Shown: piece after piece, positions 25,703-34,000 of the stretch
Layout: every line of letters starts with the position of its first letter
How positions within the stretch are numbered: position 1 is the first letter of the stretch
Source: Paramicrosporidium saccamoebae
Lineage: Eukaryota; Rozellomycota
DNA: 43,865 nucleotides
Assembly (NCBI GenBank): GCA_002794465.1
Contig: MTSL01000189.1
Span: 1,575 to 45,439, forward strand
Direction: 5' to 3'
The notes under the pieces: generated by a model
Seen by the model: only the letters and a program-made list of their open reading frames with translations
What the model was told of the DNA's origin: nothing
Databases searched by the model: none
Translations under genes and position numbers: made by a program

Positions 25703-27139
25703 TTAGAGCTCTGATTTTGTCGGTTCCTGAAGAGATGCAGTCTCTATTTTGGGCATTTCGGACATTTTGGACATTTCGGACGTTTTGAACGTGTTGGACA
25801 CTTCGTCCGCCCATCTCCCAACTTCAAGATCATTGTGTTGTGTGGGCAACAGCTTGCAGACGGCGTATAGCCAATCTAAAACTGCAAATTTATCGATCCG
25901 ACGACTAGACATGGCTGCTTGATTGACCAGTTCTTGTGAGCAGACAGAGGTCCGAGAGTGTATGCTTACGAGCACGCTCAAATGCGCACCGTAGGCAGCA
26001 TCTAGCAGACCATCTTTGGATGGTCCGTGAGAGTGGTCGTGGGTCCACTCCAGGAGATTGGCATGCCCATGTCTGGCGGCGGCATCAGCAATTACCGGCG
26101 ATGAAGAAAGAGTGAGATCCCTCGATAGCGCCCACTCAATAGCGGTCAAATGCCGTCCCTCAGCAGCCAGAGCCAATGCATAAGTATCCGGCAGCACATT
26201 AAATGTGGAATGCAACCAAGCAATAATATCAATATGGCCATGGGAGGCGGCCAGTGACGTCAAATCTGCCAATGGGCTGTTGTTCTTATCATACAGCCAC
26301 ACCAGGACATTAAGATGACCGTTTTTGCAAATGCTATGGACATTATTCGGCAGAGTTCCAGCTACCCTCTGTAACCACTCTAAAATTGAAAGCTGTCCGC
26401 TTGATGCGGCACAATTTGCCGCCTTTTGGTATAGGAACTCCTCTCGCTGGTTCTCGGATTGATACTCTGATTGAAGCTGCTTGAGATTTCCCTGTTTGGA
26501 CAATATGCAAATCTGGCTCACGCGGCTTGGTTTGACTTTGGCAGTTTCAATGAGCCAGGCCGCTATGTGCCACTGCGATCCTTCTATTCCAGAGTCTAGT
26601 ACGCTCTCTGGTAGGAATTGTATTTGAAAAGTCTCAAAAACCCACGTCAAGACACCCAAATGACCTCGAAGTGCCGCCACTTCGATCGAGTAGATGGTGG
26701 GGACTACACTGAACGTGACAAACAGCCAATGTGCAACGGCTTCGTGACCAGCTTCAACGGCGGTGCCTATCAAAATGTCAGCAGTAGCAAAACTGGCCCT
26801 CCTAGACCGTGCCCATTTCAAAGATTCTAGACTGCCCGTCAAGGCAGCGTGTAATAAGACATCCTCATCAATATAATATCCAGGATTACCACTGGCCAAG
26901 GCCTCTAGTAGTTCTACGCAGTTTCTCTCAGCGAGCCAAATGTCACAGCTGGTCCGGAATCGAACTTTACCAGAAGCCATGGCAACACAGTGTGCAGGAA
27001 TCTTGTCATAGCCACGCCGGAGGACATTTTCCAGAGTCTGTAAATCCTTAATGCCCGAAACTGGCGTATCTAAGGAGATCTTGGCACAGTTGGTCACAGA
27101 TGAAACGATAACGCATAGCCACCCGAGGCTGATCTTCAT
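25703..27139 (-). CDS. Secreted ankyrin-repeat-like protein, 478 aa
   Basis: The frame opens at a GTG at 27154; the ATG at 27139 gives a signal peptide (MKISLGWLCVIVSSVTNCA). The body holds at least eight degenerate ankyrin-type units of about 30 residues, with the pattern A..GHL.VL.WL: ALTGSLESLKWA, AVEAGHEAVAHWLF, ALRGHLGVLTWV, AASSGQLSILEWL, KNGHLNVLVWL, AASHGHIDIIAWL, AAEGRHLTAIEWA, AARHGHANLLEW. This style of repeat, with a Trp, is common in proteins of protists and of giant viruses that infect amoebae. Ankyrin repeats bind other proteins; export of one suggests action outside the cell or in a host. The C terminus has a short SEMSKMSEMPKI repeat. It lies between family A and family B genes, and the shared upstream element sits 100-200 bp before its start. 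Confidence 0.8.
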   Translation of the reverse strand: MKISLGWLCVIVSSVTNCAKISLDTPVSGIKDLQTLENVLRRGYDKIPAHCVAMASGKVRFRTSCDIWLAERNCVELLEALASGNPGYYIDEDVLLHAALTGSLESLKWARSRRASFATADILIGTAVEAGHEAVAHWLFVTFSVVPTIYSIEVAALRGHLGVLTWVFETFQIQFLPESVLDSGIEGSQWHIAAWLIETAKVKPSRVSQICILSKQGNLKQLQSEYQSENQREEFLYQKAANCAASSGQLSILEWLQRVAGTLPNNVHSICKNGHLNVLVWLYDKNNSPLADLTSLAASHGHIDIIAWLHSTFNVLPDTYALALAAEGRHLTAIEWALSRDLTLSSSPVIADAAARHGHANLLEWTHDHSHGPSKDGLLDAAYGAHLSVLVSIHSRTSVCSQELVNQAAMSSRRIDKFAVLDWLYAVCKLLPTQHNDLEVGRWADEVSNTFKTSEMSKMSEMPKIETASLQEPTKSEL

Positions 27140-27243
27140 AAGACGCCCTGGCACCTGGTCGATGCGACACTGATTATCAAAATTCTTTATTCTGGGTCCG
27201 CAAATCTGACATGTTTTCTCACAATAGATTTGTTGTTGGGTGA

Positions 27244-27345
27244 GCTAAATTTTATTAATGTGTGTGGCTTCCTTGTACGTAGCCATTCTTAATACAACCA
27301 AACTGGGCTGTGGGACCGCTATCTGGGTCGGACTCGCCAATAACA
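27244..27345 (-). promoter_or_regulatory. Shared upstream element, copy at the ankyrin gene
   Basis: Plus-strand text GTAGCCATTCTTAATACAAC, then CTGTGGGACCGCTATCTGGG, then TCGGACTCGCCAATAACAAG. The second half matches 29715-29762 closely and the first half matches 43227-43270. Each copy lies upstream of a minus-strand signal-peptide gene and holds or adjoins a CCAAT box. I infer a promoter module; it could also be a remnant of a duplicated block. Confidence 0.5.
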
Positions 27346-27443
27346 AGCGGATGCTGTTTTTAACAAGATCTTTTATTCATCTACTCTTTCGCTCTGTCTC
27401 ACTCGCCTTATCCCACTCACTATACCTCAATCACACACTCATT

Positions 27444-29576
27444 CTACGGCTTGGGCGATTTGAAATATTCTGAAAAAAATCCTGCGCAATCAGGAGATCT
27501 AGATGTCAAGGCCTGGATGAAATCTTCTTCGCTCAATACATGTCCAAATTGGACGGCCAGTGCGACAATGTTCACTTTATCATTATGGATGGCTAGCCGC
27601 ACCTCATCCGGCCCCAACTTTACACAATCCTGTGTAACAAGATATTCGACAATTTTCCTTGCGCCATTGGTAATAAAAGTGTCCAAATGCTTAGCCACTT
27701 TGGTGAGATCCAATCCGTAATTACTTTCAAAATACTTTAAAAACTTTAGCGCGTCACTAATGGCCACACTGGATAGTACTTCAAAGAACCTCTCAGCCGT
27801 ATGGGCTGGCAGGATAATCTCTGGGTTCCGCGGTAGTTGATGCAGATCCGTTAAAAATTTCACATTCAACGTCGCGTAAATGATTTCCTGGTGCTGGTCA
27901 AATCGTGAAGAGAGCCAGAGACGCATCCAGAGGTCTTGATCGTAGCAGGAAGTCTTGTAAATGGTTGCAATGTAGCTGTGGGCTACTGCTTGGTTTTCAA
28001 AACTGCTCAACGAGAATGCTTGAATACAAAAGAAAATGTTAAAATACCGTGCGAGATAAGAGCTACTGAGCAATATGCTGGGCGTTAGCTGAAAGTTTAC
28101 ATTCCCTCTGATCATATCCAAAAGACAGAGCGCATCGGTGCCTTTTTCCAGCTCGGCGCCAACAAGTGCGTCGAGCGTCAAGGGCCTCGCTTGGTTGTGC
28201 TTTGTTTTGTACGACTTGTCACACTTTTTCATTCTCTCAATTATGATGCGAGTAGAGGTCACCAAAGCTAATTTCCAGAGCTCATAATTCTTAATGTAAT
28301 CAACATCAGCGTGTTGAGCTAGTGTAGTCTGCTGTTTAGCTATTGAAGGGATATTGATCGACTGTTCAGTGGTTGGATTCTCGGTGGATGAATGCTTGGT
28401 GACTAAATGCCTGGTGATTAAGTGCTTGGTGATTAAACGCTCGGTGATTAAATGCTCGGTGAATGAATTTTCGGTACTCAATTGTTCAGCGGATGGATTC
28501 ACAATATTCAGCTGCTCAGCAGATGGATGTTCAATACTCAAATGTTCAGCACCCAAATGTTCAATACTCAAATGGTCAGCACCCAAATTTTCATTGCTCA
28601 AATGGTCAGTATTCAAATGTTCATTGCTCAAGTGGTCAGTATTCAAATGTTCATCCCTTTCTAGACGCTCCACCGTTGCCATGCTGCTTTTGAATGATGC
28701 ATCTTTACTGCAAAGGAAATCAATAATCTTGATGGCGTCATAGTCTATTAGCTCGGCCTTCTTTTCGCAGATGGCGGACAAGTCGAGCTGATCGGTAAGA
28801 TACTTTATCGTCCCGACCGCATCATGTCTTGCAACTACTCCGAAAAAGGTCCAGAACAGACCCGGACAGAGCTTGCGTAATGATGTCGAGTCTCTTCTTG
28901 GCAGTCTTGGGAGTATTTCGAAAAGGAGAGCATTGCCGCTGGCGTATAGTGCATCCATGTATATACCAAAATAAGAGTTTACCCAGAGAGCATGCCAGAG
29001 ATCAGAATCGTACCAATCACTTTTGTAAGACAGCGCAACGAACAGGTGGGCCATGAATGGAGATTCCCACCGTCGTAGGGGGATGGCCAAGAGACATTTT
29101 AGCACGTTTTGGTATCCATTGGTAAGGGACTGTTGGAAGAGCTCTGAGGGGCCCAGTGACCAGGCGGCACTACTACCAAGCATCTCACAGGCACACATTG
29201 GTTCTACTCCTTTCTTCACAATGGCCTCATGTAAAGCTCTCTCCAAGGCCGGCAGCCCCAAAGATACTCCGTCAAAGGTCCACAGCCCACGGAGACATTT
29301 TGGATAGCGAGCTTCTAGTTTAGCCCGAACGGCCCTAGCTAACTTTCGCAACTTTTGCTTTTCATATCTGGCATACTGTGAGATGGGGCTTTGGATCTGG
29401 GCGGTTACTCGCGCGTCAGTATTCAATGTCAATGCAGCCATATCTCCCCTGATATCACCAATACTTGAGGACTCGTCCTCAACCGAGTCATCAGGTGAGG
29501 ACAGTTGTGGCAATGGCGATGACAGTACACCCCAAAAAAGAAAAGTGAGGAATTGCAGCGCAATGAAAGCGTGCAT
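27444..29576 (-). CDS. Secreted family B protein, member 1, with 5-residue repeat insert
   Basis: Starting at the ATG at 29576 gives a signal peptide (MHAFIALQFLTFLFWGVLSS) and 710 aa; the frame upstream opens at TTG. Two copies of the family B module are present, about residues 70-290 and 435-700. Each has KC near its start, an ACEM/LCLLDM segment, LKCLLAIPL / FCIQAFSLS, then YDSDLWHALW / YDQDLWMRLW and LPRR or LPRNP. Each ends in degenerate ankyrin-like helices (AVGTIKYLTDQLDLS; RKIVEYLVTQDC). Between the modules lies a tract of about 20 five-residue units of the form (E/D)HLxx (residues about 305-405). Conserved cysteines and Trp suggest a folded, disulfide-containing extracellular protein. 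No known family is recognised. Confidence 0.82.
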   Translation of the reverse strand: MHAFIALQFLTFLFWGVLSSPLPQLSSPDDSVEDESSSIGDIRGDMAALTLNTDARVTAQIQSPISQYARYEKQKLRKLARAVRAKLEARYPKCLRGLWTFDGVSLGLPALERALHEAIVKKGVEPMCACEMLGSSAAWSLGPSELFQQSLTNGYQNVLKCLLAIPLRRWESPFMAHLFVALSYKSDWYDSDLWHALWVNSYFGIYMDALYASGNALLFEILPRLPRRDSTSLRKLCPGLFWTFFGVVARHDAVGTIKYLTDQLDLSAICEKKAELIDYDAIKIIDFLCSKDASFKSSMATVERLERDEHLNTDHLSNEHLNTDHLSNENLGADHLSIEHLGAEHLSIEHPSAEQLNIVNPSAEQLSTENSFTEHLITERLITKHLITRHLVTKHSSTENPTTEQSINIPSIAKQQTTLAQHADVDYIKNYELWKLALVTSTRIIIERMKKCDKSYKTKHNQARPLTLDALVGAELEKGTDALCLLDMIRGNVNFQLTPSILLSSSYLARYFNIFFCIQAFSLSSFENQAVAHSYIATIYKTSCYDQDLWMRLWLSSRFDQHQEIIYATLNVKFLTDLHQLPRNPEIILPAHTAERFFEVLSSVAISDALKFLKYFESNYGLDLTKVAKHLDTFITNGARKIVEYLVTQDCVKLGPDEVRLAIHNDKVNIVALAVQFGHVLSEEDFIQALTSRSPDCAGFFSEYFKSPKP
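28361..28655 (-). repeat. 30-bp coding minisatellite, (E/D)HLxx repeats
   Basis: About ten 30-bp units encode pairs of pentads such as EHLNT DHLSN. The five-residue period with a central Leu recalls pentapeptide-repeat proteins, but His replaces the usual Asp/Asn. Family members 2 and 3 have a nonrepetitive linker at this place. Confidence 0.8.
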
Positions 29577-29659
29577 AGATGCAATAGCCCCTGCATGGGC
29601 GTGCGAGAAATGTCTACGGATTAAGGACAACGCGCCTGCTGCTGAGCAAATTGGTTTTA

Positions 29660-29765
29660 TTAAAGGATACGGCGCTTTTAAAGGCCGCCATCCCCAACAT
29701 GACAGGAAGGAACTGTGGCATTGCCATCTGAATCGGACCCATCCAATAATAAGCGGATACTACTG
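29660..29765 (-). promoter_or_regulatory. Shared upstream element, copy at family B member 1
   Basis: The plus-strand text GGCATTGCCATCTGAATCGG followed by ACCCATCCAATAATAAGCGG aligns with 27305-27345 with only scattered changes. The preceding GGCCGCCATCCCCAACATGA aligns more loosely. It starts about 95 bp upstream of the family B member 1 ATG. Confidence 0.5.
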
Positions 29766-29831
29766 CGGAAAGCTATATATGTGCATCAAAACCCTTTGGT
29801 TGCTATTATTACTAGATTTTCTATTCACGGG

Positions 29832-31670
29832 CTAAGATAGGGTGGAAAGATATGCCATGCATTTCTCAGCTCCAAAAAGACGGGCCAGGATGCCGAGCGT
29901 TGCATCGGGTCTAAAGCCAAACTTTACAGCTAGCTTGACAATCTCCACCCGATCTTTTATAACAGCCAACCTAACATACTCCCCATCCGACTTTACATGC
30001 CCCAAGTTGACAAGATATTCAATAATTTTCGTTGCGCCAAATTCGACAAAGGTGGCAACATGTTCAGCAACCCTGGTGAGACTCAGGGCACAATTTTTCT
30101 CAAAGTACTGCAGAACATCAAGATCATCATACCTAGCAACAAAGGGAATTCCGTGATCCAGAAATGTCGCAGCCGTAAGTTCAGGCAAAACAAGATCTGG
30201 GTTCCGTGGCAGACTATGTAAATCCTTGAAGAAATCAACGTTCATCGAGGAGTAAATCTTGGTAATACTTTTGTCAAATCTCGAGTCGAACCAAAAACGC
30301 ATCCAAAGATCCTCGTCCCATCCCGGCCTCTTGTAAATGAACGCCATATAATCGTGGAATGCTCCCTGGTCTTGAAAGCTGGTCGATGGGAACGCTTGCA
30401 TACATGTGGTAATGTTCGGCCACCCGGACTTGGAAACGTGACGGAGCAGGTCAGAGGGTGTTTTCTGGAGGTTCACATTTGTTTTGATCGCCTCTGCAAG
30501 ACATATTATGTCTTTGCCAAGCTTCAATTCGAGTTTAAATATCCGGTCAAGGTCCCTGGGTTCGAGCCCTTTATACCGCCATTTATACGATTTGTCGCAT
30601 TTCATCAATCTCTCTACGACTCTGCGAGTGTTGTCCATCTTTAGAGACTTCCACTTTTCACGCTCCACTATATAAGGATCGTTTTGCGGGTCAGTGTCTA
30701 CAGTCGCGAGGCCTTCAGCGGTATCAACGTTTTCGTCGGTGCCAAGATGCTTGCTAGCCTCATGATTTGTCGTCTCCAAAGCTCCATCAGTTGCAGCAAC
30801 GGTAACATTCTCACTTTTGCTCATAATAGACTCTGCGGTAATTATTAAAGACACATTCCTACCCTGAAGAAAGCTAATGATGTTGGTCGCATTGTATTTA
30901 ACCAGTAGGACATATCGTTTGCCAATGGCCGACAGGTCAAGCTGGTCAGCGAGATATTCCACCGTTCCCACCGCATCATTCCATGCCACTGTTCTAAAAA
31001 ACTTCCAGAACAATCCCACATTGAGCACGGGCAAAGACGTTTGGTCTCTTCTTGGCAGTCCTTCAAGATGCTTGAATAAGAGTAGATTTCCACTGGCATA
31101 AAGTGCTTTTCTGTGTCTAGCAAACTTGGACTCTGACCAACGAGCATGCCAGAAATCACTGTCATAATGCGCACTTTCAAAGGCATTGGCAAGGAAAGAG
31201 TGTGCATCATAAGCCACCGGCCATTTTGTTAGTGGAACGGTCAACAGACACTTTAACACGCCTTGATAGCCACTGCGTAACGACTGAATGTGGATCCCAT
31301 CGAGATCCAGTTTTCCAGCAGCACTGGAATGGAACATTTCGCAGGCACACTCAGCGTCCACACCTTCAATCACCGTGGCTTTGTGTATAGCTTTGTCCAA
31401 GTCAGCAAGCCCTAAACCAGTCCCCATATCGGCATAGTGTTTGCGATCAACACTGGAGCAACGTGCTTCTCGGTTCTTTTTAACAGCCCATGTCATCTCC
31501 TCCAGCTTTCTTTCCTCGGGAGTCTTGGGAGAGTTGGACGGTTGGCGTGTATCAGCCAGGGAAATATTGCCTAAAAGCCTTTGAAGCTCACTAACACTTG
31601 CCAATGTCACCCGGTAGAGGCATCCGAACAGTATTGTGCTCAGTAGAAGCGATAAAATATGCGAGTTCAT
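29832..31670 (-). CDS. Secreted family B protein, member 2
   Basis: Starting at the ATG at 31670 gives a signal peptide (MNSHILSLLLSTILFGCLYRVTLA) and 612 aa; an upstream ATG at 31727 would bury it. Two modules are separated by a short acidic/Thr-rich linker (about residues 285-335). Module 1 includes REARCSSVDRKHYADMG, ECACEMFHSSAAG, LKCLLTVPL, YDSDFWHARW and GNLLLFKHLEGLPRR. Module 2 includes LMKCDKSYK, IICLAEAIKTNVN, TTCMQAFPS, WDEDLWMRFW and LPRNPDLVLP, ending in ankyrin-like ATKIIEYLVNLGH..DRVEIVKLAVKFG. Module 1 is nearly identical in long stretches to that of member 3, including a shared tail NATNIISFLQGRNV. That points to recent duplication or conversion. Function unknown. Confidence 0.83.
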   Translation of the reverse strand: MNSHILSLLLSTILFGCLYRVTLASVSELQRLLGNISLADTRQPSNSPKTPEERKLEEMTWAVKKNREARCSSVDRKHYADMGTGLGLADLDKAIHKATVIEGVDAECACEMFHSSAAGKLDLDGIHIQSLRSGYQGVLKCLLTVPLTKWPVAYDAHSFLANAFESAHYDSDFWHARWSESKFARHRKALYASGNLLLFKHLEGLPRRDQTSLPVLNVGLFWKFFRTVAWNDAVGTVEYLADQLDLSAIGKRYVLLVKYNATNIISFLQGRNVSLIITAESIMSKSENVTVAATDGALETTNHEASKHLGTDENVDTAEGLATVDTDPQNDPYIVEREKWKSLKMDNTRRVVERLMKCDKSYKWRYKGLEPRDLDRIFKLELKLGKDIICLAEAIKTNVNLQKTPSDLLRHVSKSGWPNITTCMQAFPSTSFQDQGAFHDYMAFIYKRPGWDEDLWMRFWFDSRFDKSITKIYSSMNVDFFKDLHSLPRNPDLVLPELTAATFLDHGIPFVARYDDLDVLQYFEKNCALSLTRVAEHVATFVEFGATKIIEYLVNLGHVKSDGEYVRLAVIKDRVEIVKLAVKFGFRPDATLGILARLFGAEKCMAYLSTLS

Positions 31671-31820
31671 AAACGGGAACCCTGGAGAGTCTTGTGGAGT
31701 AGTGTGCCTACAGACTAGGGCTATCAATAAAGGATGGTCTCCGCCTCACCCACCCTGAGAAGGGGTAAATTCACGTGTCACAAACCTCGTATGCCAAATT
31801 AACTATTTATTGATTGTGCT

Positions 31821-31834
31821 GGTGAGTACTCACC
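31821..31834. promoter_or_regulatory. Perfect 14-bp palindrome
   Basis: GGTGAGTACTCACC lies between the stop of family B member 3 and the start of member 2. It is symmetric with no spacer, as expected of a dimeric factor site, though a chance palindrome is possible. Confidence 0.35.
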
Positions 31835-31842
31835 ATTAAACT

Positions 31843-33693
31843 CTACTTGACAGGTTCAAAAAAGTCGGAAAACAACGCTTTACACTTTTCAGCTCCGAAA
31901 TTCCGAGACGCAGAAATGATAGTGTCCATGTCTTCAAAGCCATAAACTAGAGCTATCTTGACAATATCCACCTGATCATGTATAATTGCCAAAAGCACTT
32001 GATTTAAACCCAACTTTACATGGTTCGACTTGACAAGATGCCAAATAATGCTACGTGCACCCTTGCGAATAAAAGTGTTCAAATACGCAGCAACCTGTGT
32101 GAGGTCCAATGCGTAGTTTTGTTCGAGGTACTGCAAAGTCTCGACCGCGTCACCTGCAGTAACTACCTGCAGACCGTCATTAATGAATTGCTCAGTCTTA
32201 TGTGCAGGCAGGACAATATCTGGGTTCTGTGGCAGTTGGTGTAGATCTTTGAGAAGATTAAGGCTGTCCTCCAAGTAAATCACACTTCTATGCTTGTCAA
32301 GTCTCGAGTCAAACCAAAGGCGCATCCAAAGTTCCTCGTCCCATCTGAGAGCCTTATAAAGAACTGCCATGTAAAGGTGTGCCAATCCTTGGTTTTGAAA
32401 GCTGGTTAATGGAAACGCCTGCATGCAAAAAGTAATATAGCTCAAGCCCGACTCGGTAGCGTAACTAAGCAAATCAGAGGGTGTTTTCTGGAGATTCACA
32501 TTTGTTTTGATCGCCTCTAAGAGACACAGTACGTCAGTGCCACGCTTTAGCAACACTCCAATCACCTCTTCAAGTTGCTCGACTGCCAAGTATTTATACC
32601 GTATTTTATGAGATTCGTCGCATTTCTTCAATCTCTCGGCAATTCTGAGGCTATTACTCTCCTTTAAAGATTGCCACTCTTTACGCTTTACCGTGTAAAG
32701 ATCCTCCTCCTCAGGTTGAGTTTCCTCTTTGATTTTTTGCGCGCCATTTGCTACGTGTTCGCTGGTGTCGAGATGTTTGTCAGCTTTATAATTTGCCGTC
32801 TCCCAAGCTTCATCATTAGCATCAGCACTGACATTCTCACTTTTGTTCATAATAGGCTCTGCGGTAATTATTAAAGGCACATTCCTACCCTGAAGAAAGT
32901 GAATGATGTTGGTCGCATTATATTTAACCAGTAGGGCATATCGTTTGCCAATGGCTGATAGATCGAGCTGGTCAGCGAGATATTCCACAGTTCCCACCGC
33001 ATCATTCCATACCACTGTCGCAAAAAACTTCCAGAACGATTTCGCATTGAGTACAAGCAACGGCATGCGACCTCTTGTTGGCAGTCCTTCTATATGCTTG
33101 AATAAGAGTAGATTTCCACTGGCATAAAGTGCTTTTCTGTGTCTAGCAAACTTGGACTCTAACCAACGAGCATGCCAGAAATCACTGTCATAATGCGTAC
33201 TCCCAAAGGCACTGGCAAGGAAAAAGTGTGCATCGTAGAGCATGGGCCATTTTTTCAGTGGAACGGTCAACAGACACTTTAACACGCCACGATAACCGTG
33301 GCCCACCGATTCCCAGTGGATTTCATCGGGACTCAATTTTCCGGCAGCACTGGAGTGGAGCATTTCGCAGGCACACTCAAAGTCCACGCCGTCAATCACT
33401 GTGGCTTCTTGTATAGCTCTTTCCAAGTCAGCAAGCCCTAAACCAGTCCCCATATCGGCATAGAGTTTGCGATCAACACTGGAGCAACGTGCTTCTCGGT
33501 TCTTTTTAACAGTCCATGTCATCTCCTCCAGCTTTTTTTCCTCAAAAGTCCCGGGAAATTTATGCTGTGGAGGTTGAGGAGCGGCACTCAATGAGAGCGT
33601 AAAGACCTTTTCTCTAATTTCATTGATATCCGATGATGCCACCAAATGCAGGGATCCAGACAACAGTACTCCTAATACAAAGGACGCGAGCAT
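31843..33693 (-). CDS. Secreted family B protein, member 3
   Basis: The frame opens at a TTG at 33720; the ATG at 33693 gives a signal peptide (MLASFVLGVLLSGSLHLVASS) and 616 aa. Layout equals member 2. Module 1 (REARCSSVDRKLYADMG, ECACEMLHSSAAG, LKCLLTVPL, YDSDFWHARW) is about three-quarters identical to member 2 by eye. Module 2 (LKKCDESHK, VLCLLEAIKTNVN, TFCMQAFPLTS, WDEELWMRLW, LPQNPDIVLP) is clearly more diverged. The final segment (GARSIIWHLVKSNH...DQVDIVKIALVYG) is ankyrin-like. The uneven divergence suggests different selection on the two halves or gene conversion in module 1. Function unknown. A 12-bp inverted repeat lies about 95 bp upstream of the start. Confidence 0.83.
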   Translation of the reverse strand: MLASFVLGVLLSGSLHLVASSDINEIREKVFTLSLSAAPQPPQHKFPGTFEEKKLEEMTWTVKKNREARCSSVDRKLYADMGTGLGLADLERAIQEATVIDGVDFECACEMLHSSAAGKLSPDEIHWESVGHGYRGVLKCLLTVPLKKWPMLYDAHFFLASAFGSTHYDSDFWHARWLESKFARHRKALYASGNLLLFKHIEGLPTRGRMPLLVLNAKSFWKFFATVVWNDAVGTVEYLADQLDLSAIGKRYALLVKYNATNIIHFLQGRNVPLIITAEPIMNKSENVSADANDEAWETANYKADKHLDTSEHVANGAQKIKEETQPEEEDLYTVKRKEWQSLKESNSLRIAERLKKCDESHKIRYKYLAVEQLEEVIGVLLKRGTDVLCLLEAIKTNVNLQKTPSDLLSYATESGLSYITFCMQAFPLTSFQNQGLAHLYMAVLYKALRWDEELWMRLWFDSRLDKHRSVIYLEDSLNLLKDLHQLPQNPDIVLPAHKTEQFINDGLQVVTAGDAVETLQYLEQNYALDLTQVAAYLNTFIRKGARSIIWHLVKSNHVKLGLNQVLLAIIHDQVDIVKIALVYGFEDMDTIISASRNFGAEKCKALFSDFFEPVK

Positions 33694-33787
33694 ACAAGTT
33701 GTGAGGTTAGCTTGATACAAGAAAATGTCCCTGGTCTAATTTTCTCCTCTACAAGCGGGGGTTGGTCAGTATGCAATCCAACAGAAA

Positions 33788-33821
33788 TTGATTAGCTGGT
33801 CTCATATACCCAGCTAATCAA
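33788..33821. repeat. Perfect 12-bp inverted repeat with 10-nt loop
   Basis: TTGATTAGCTGG (33788-33799) and CCAGCTAATCAA (33810-33821) are exact reverse complements around TCTCATATAC. This could be a cruciform or a paired binding site; it lies upstream of family B member 3 within the 307-bp gap 33694-34000, which otherwise holds no gene. Confidence 0.75.
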
Positions 33822-34000
33822 TCCTCTTTATCTCATAACTGTGGCCATTGGCAACGTCGCAATCATCTTCGACTAGGATACCTTAATTGATCACGGACGA
33901 TTCCACACAAAGGCCTAATTTCTAACGCAGTACTAGGTCTACAATCACAACACATCCTGTTAGTAATTCTAATACTCTATTGTTCTACTATGAGAGTGAC

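Noticed and set aside
28354-28743. Plus-strand Cys/Ser-rich open frame
   Set aside because: Antisense of the pentad-repeat minisatellite; no start context, signal peptide or homology.
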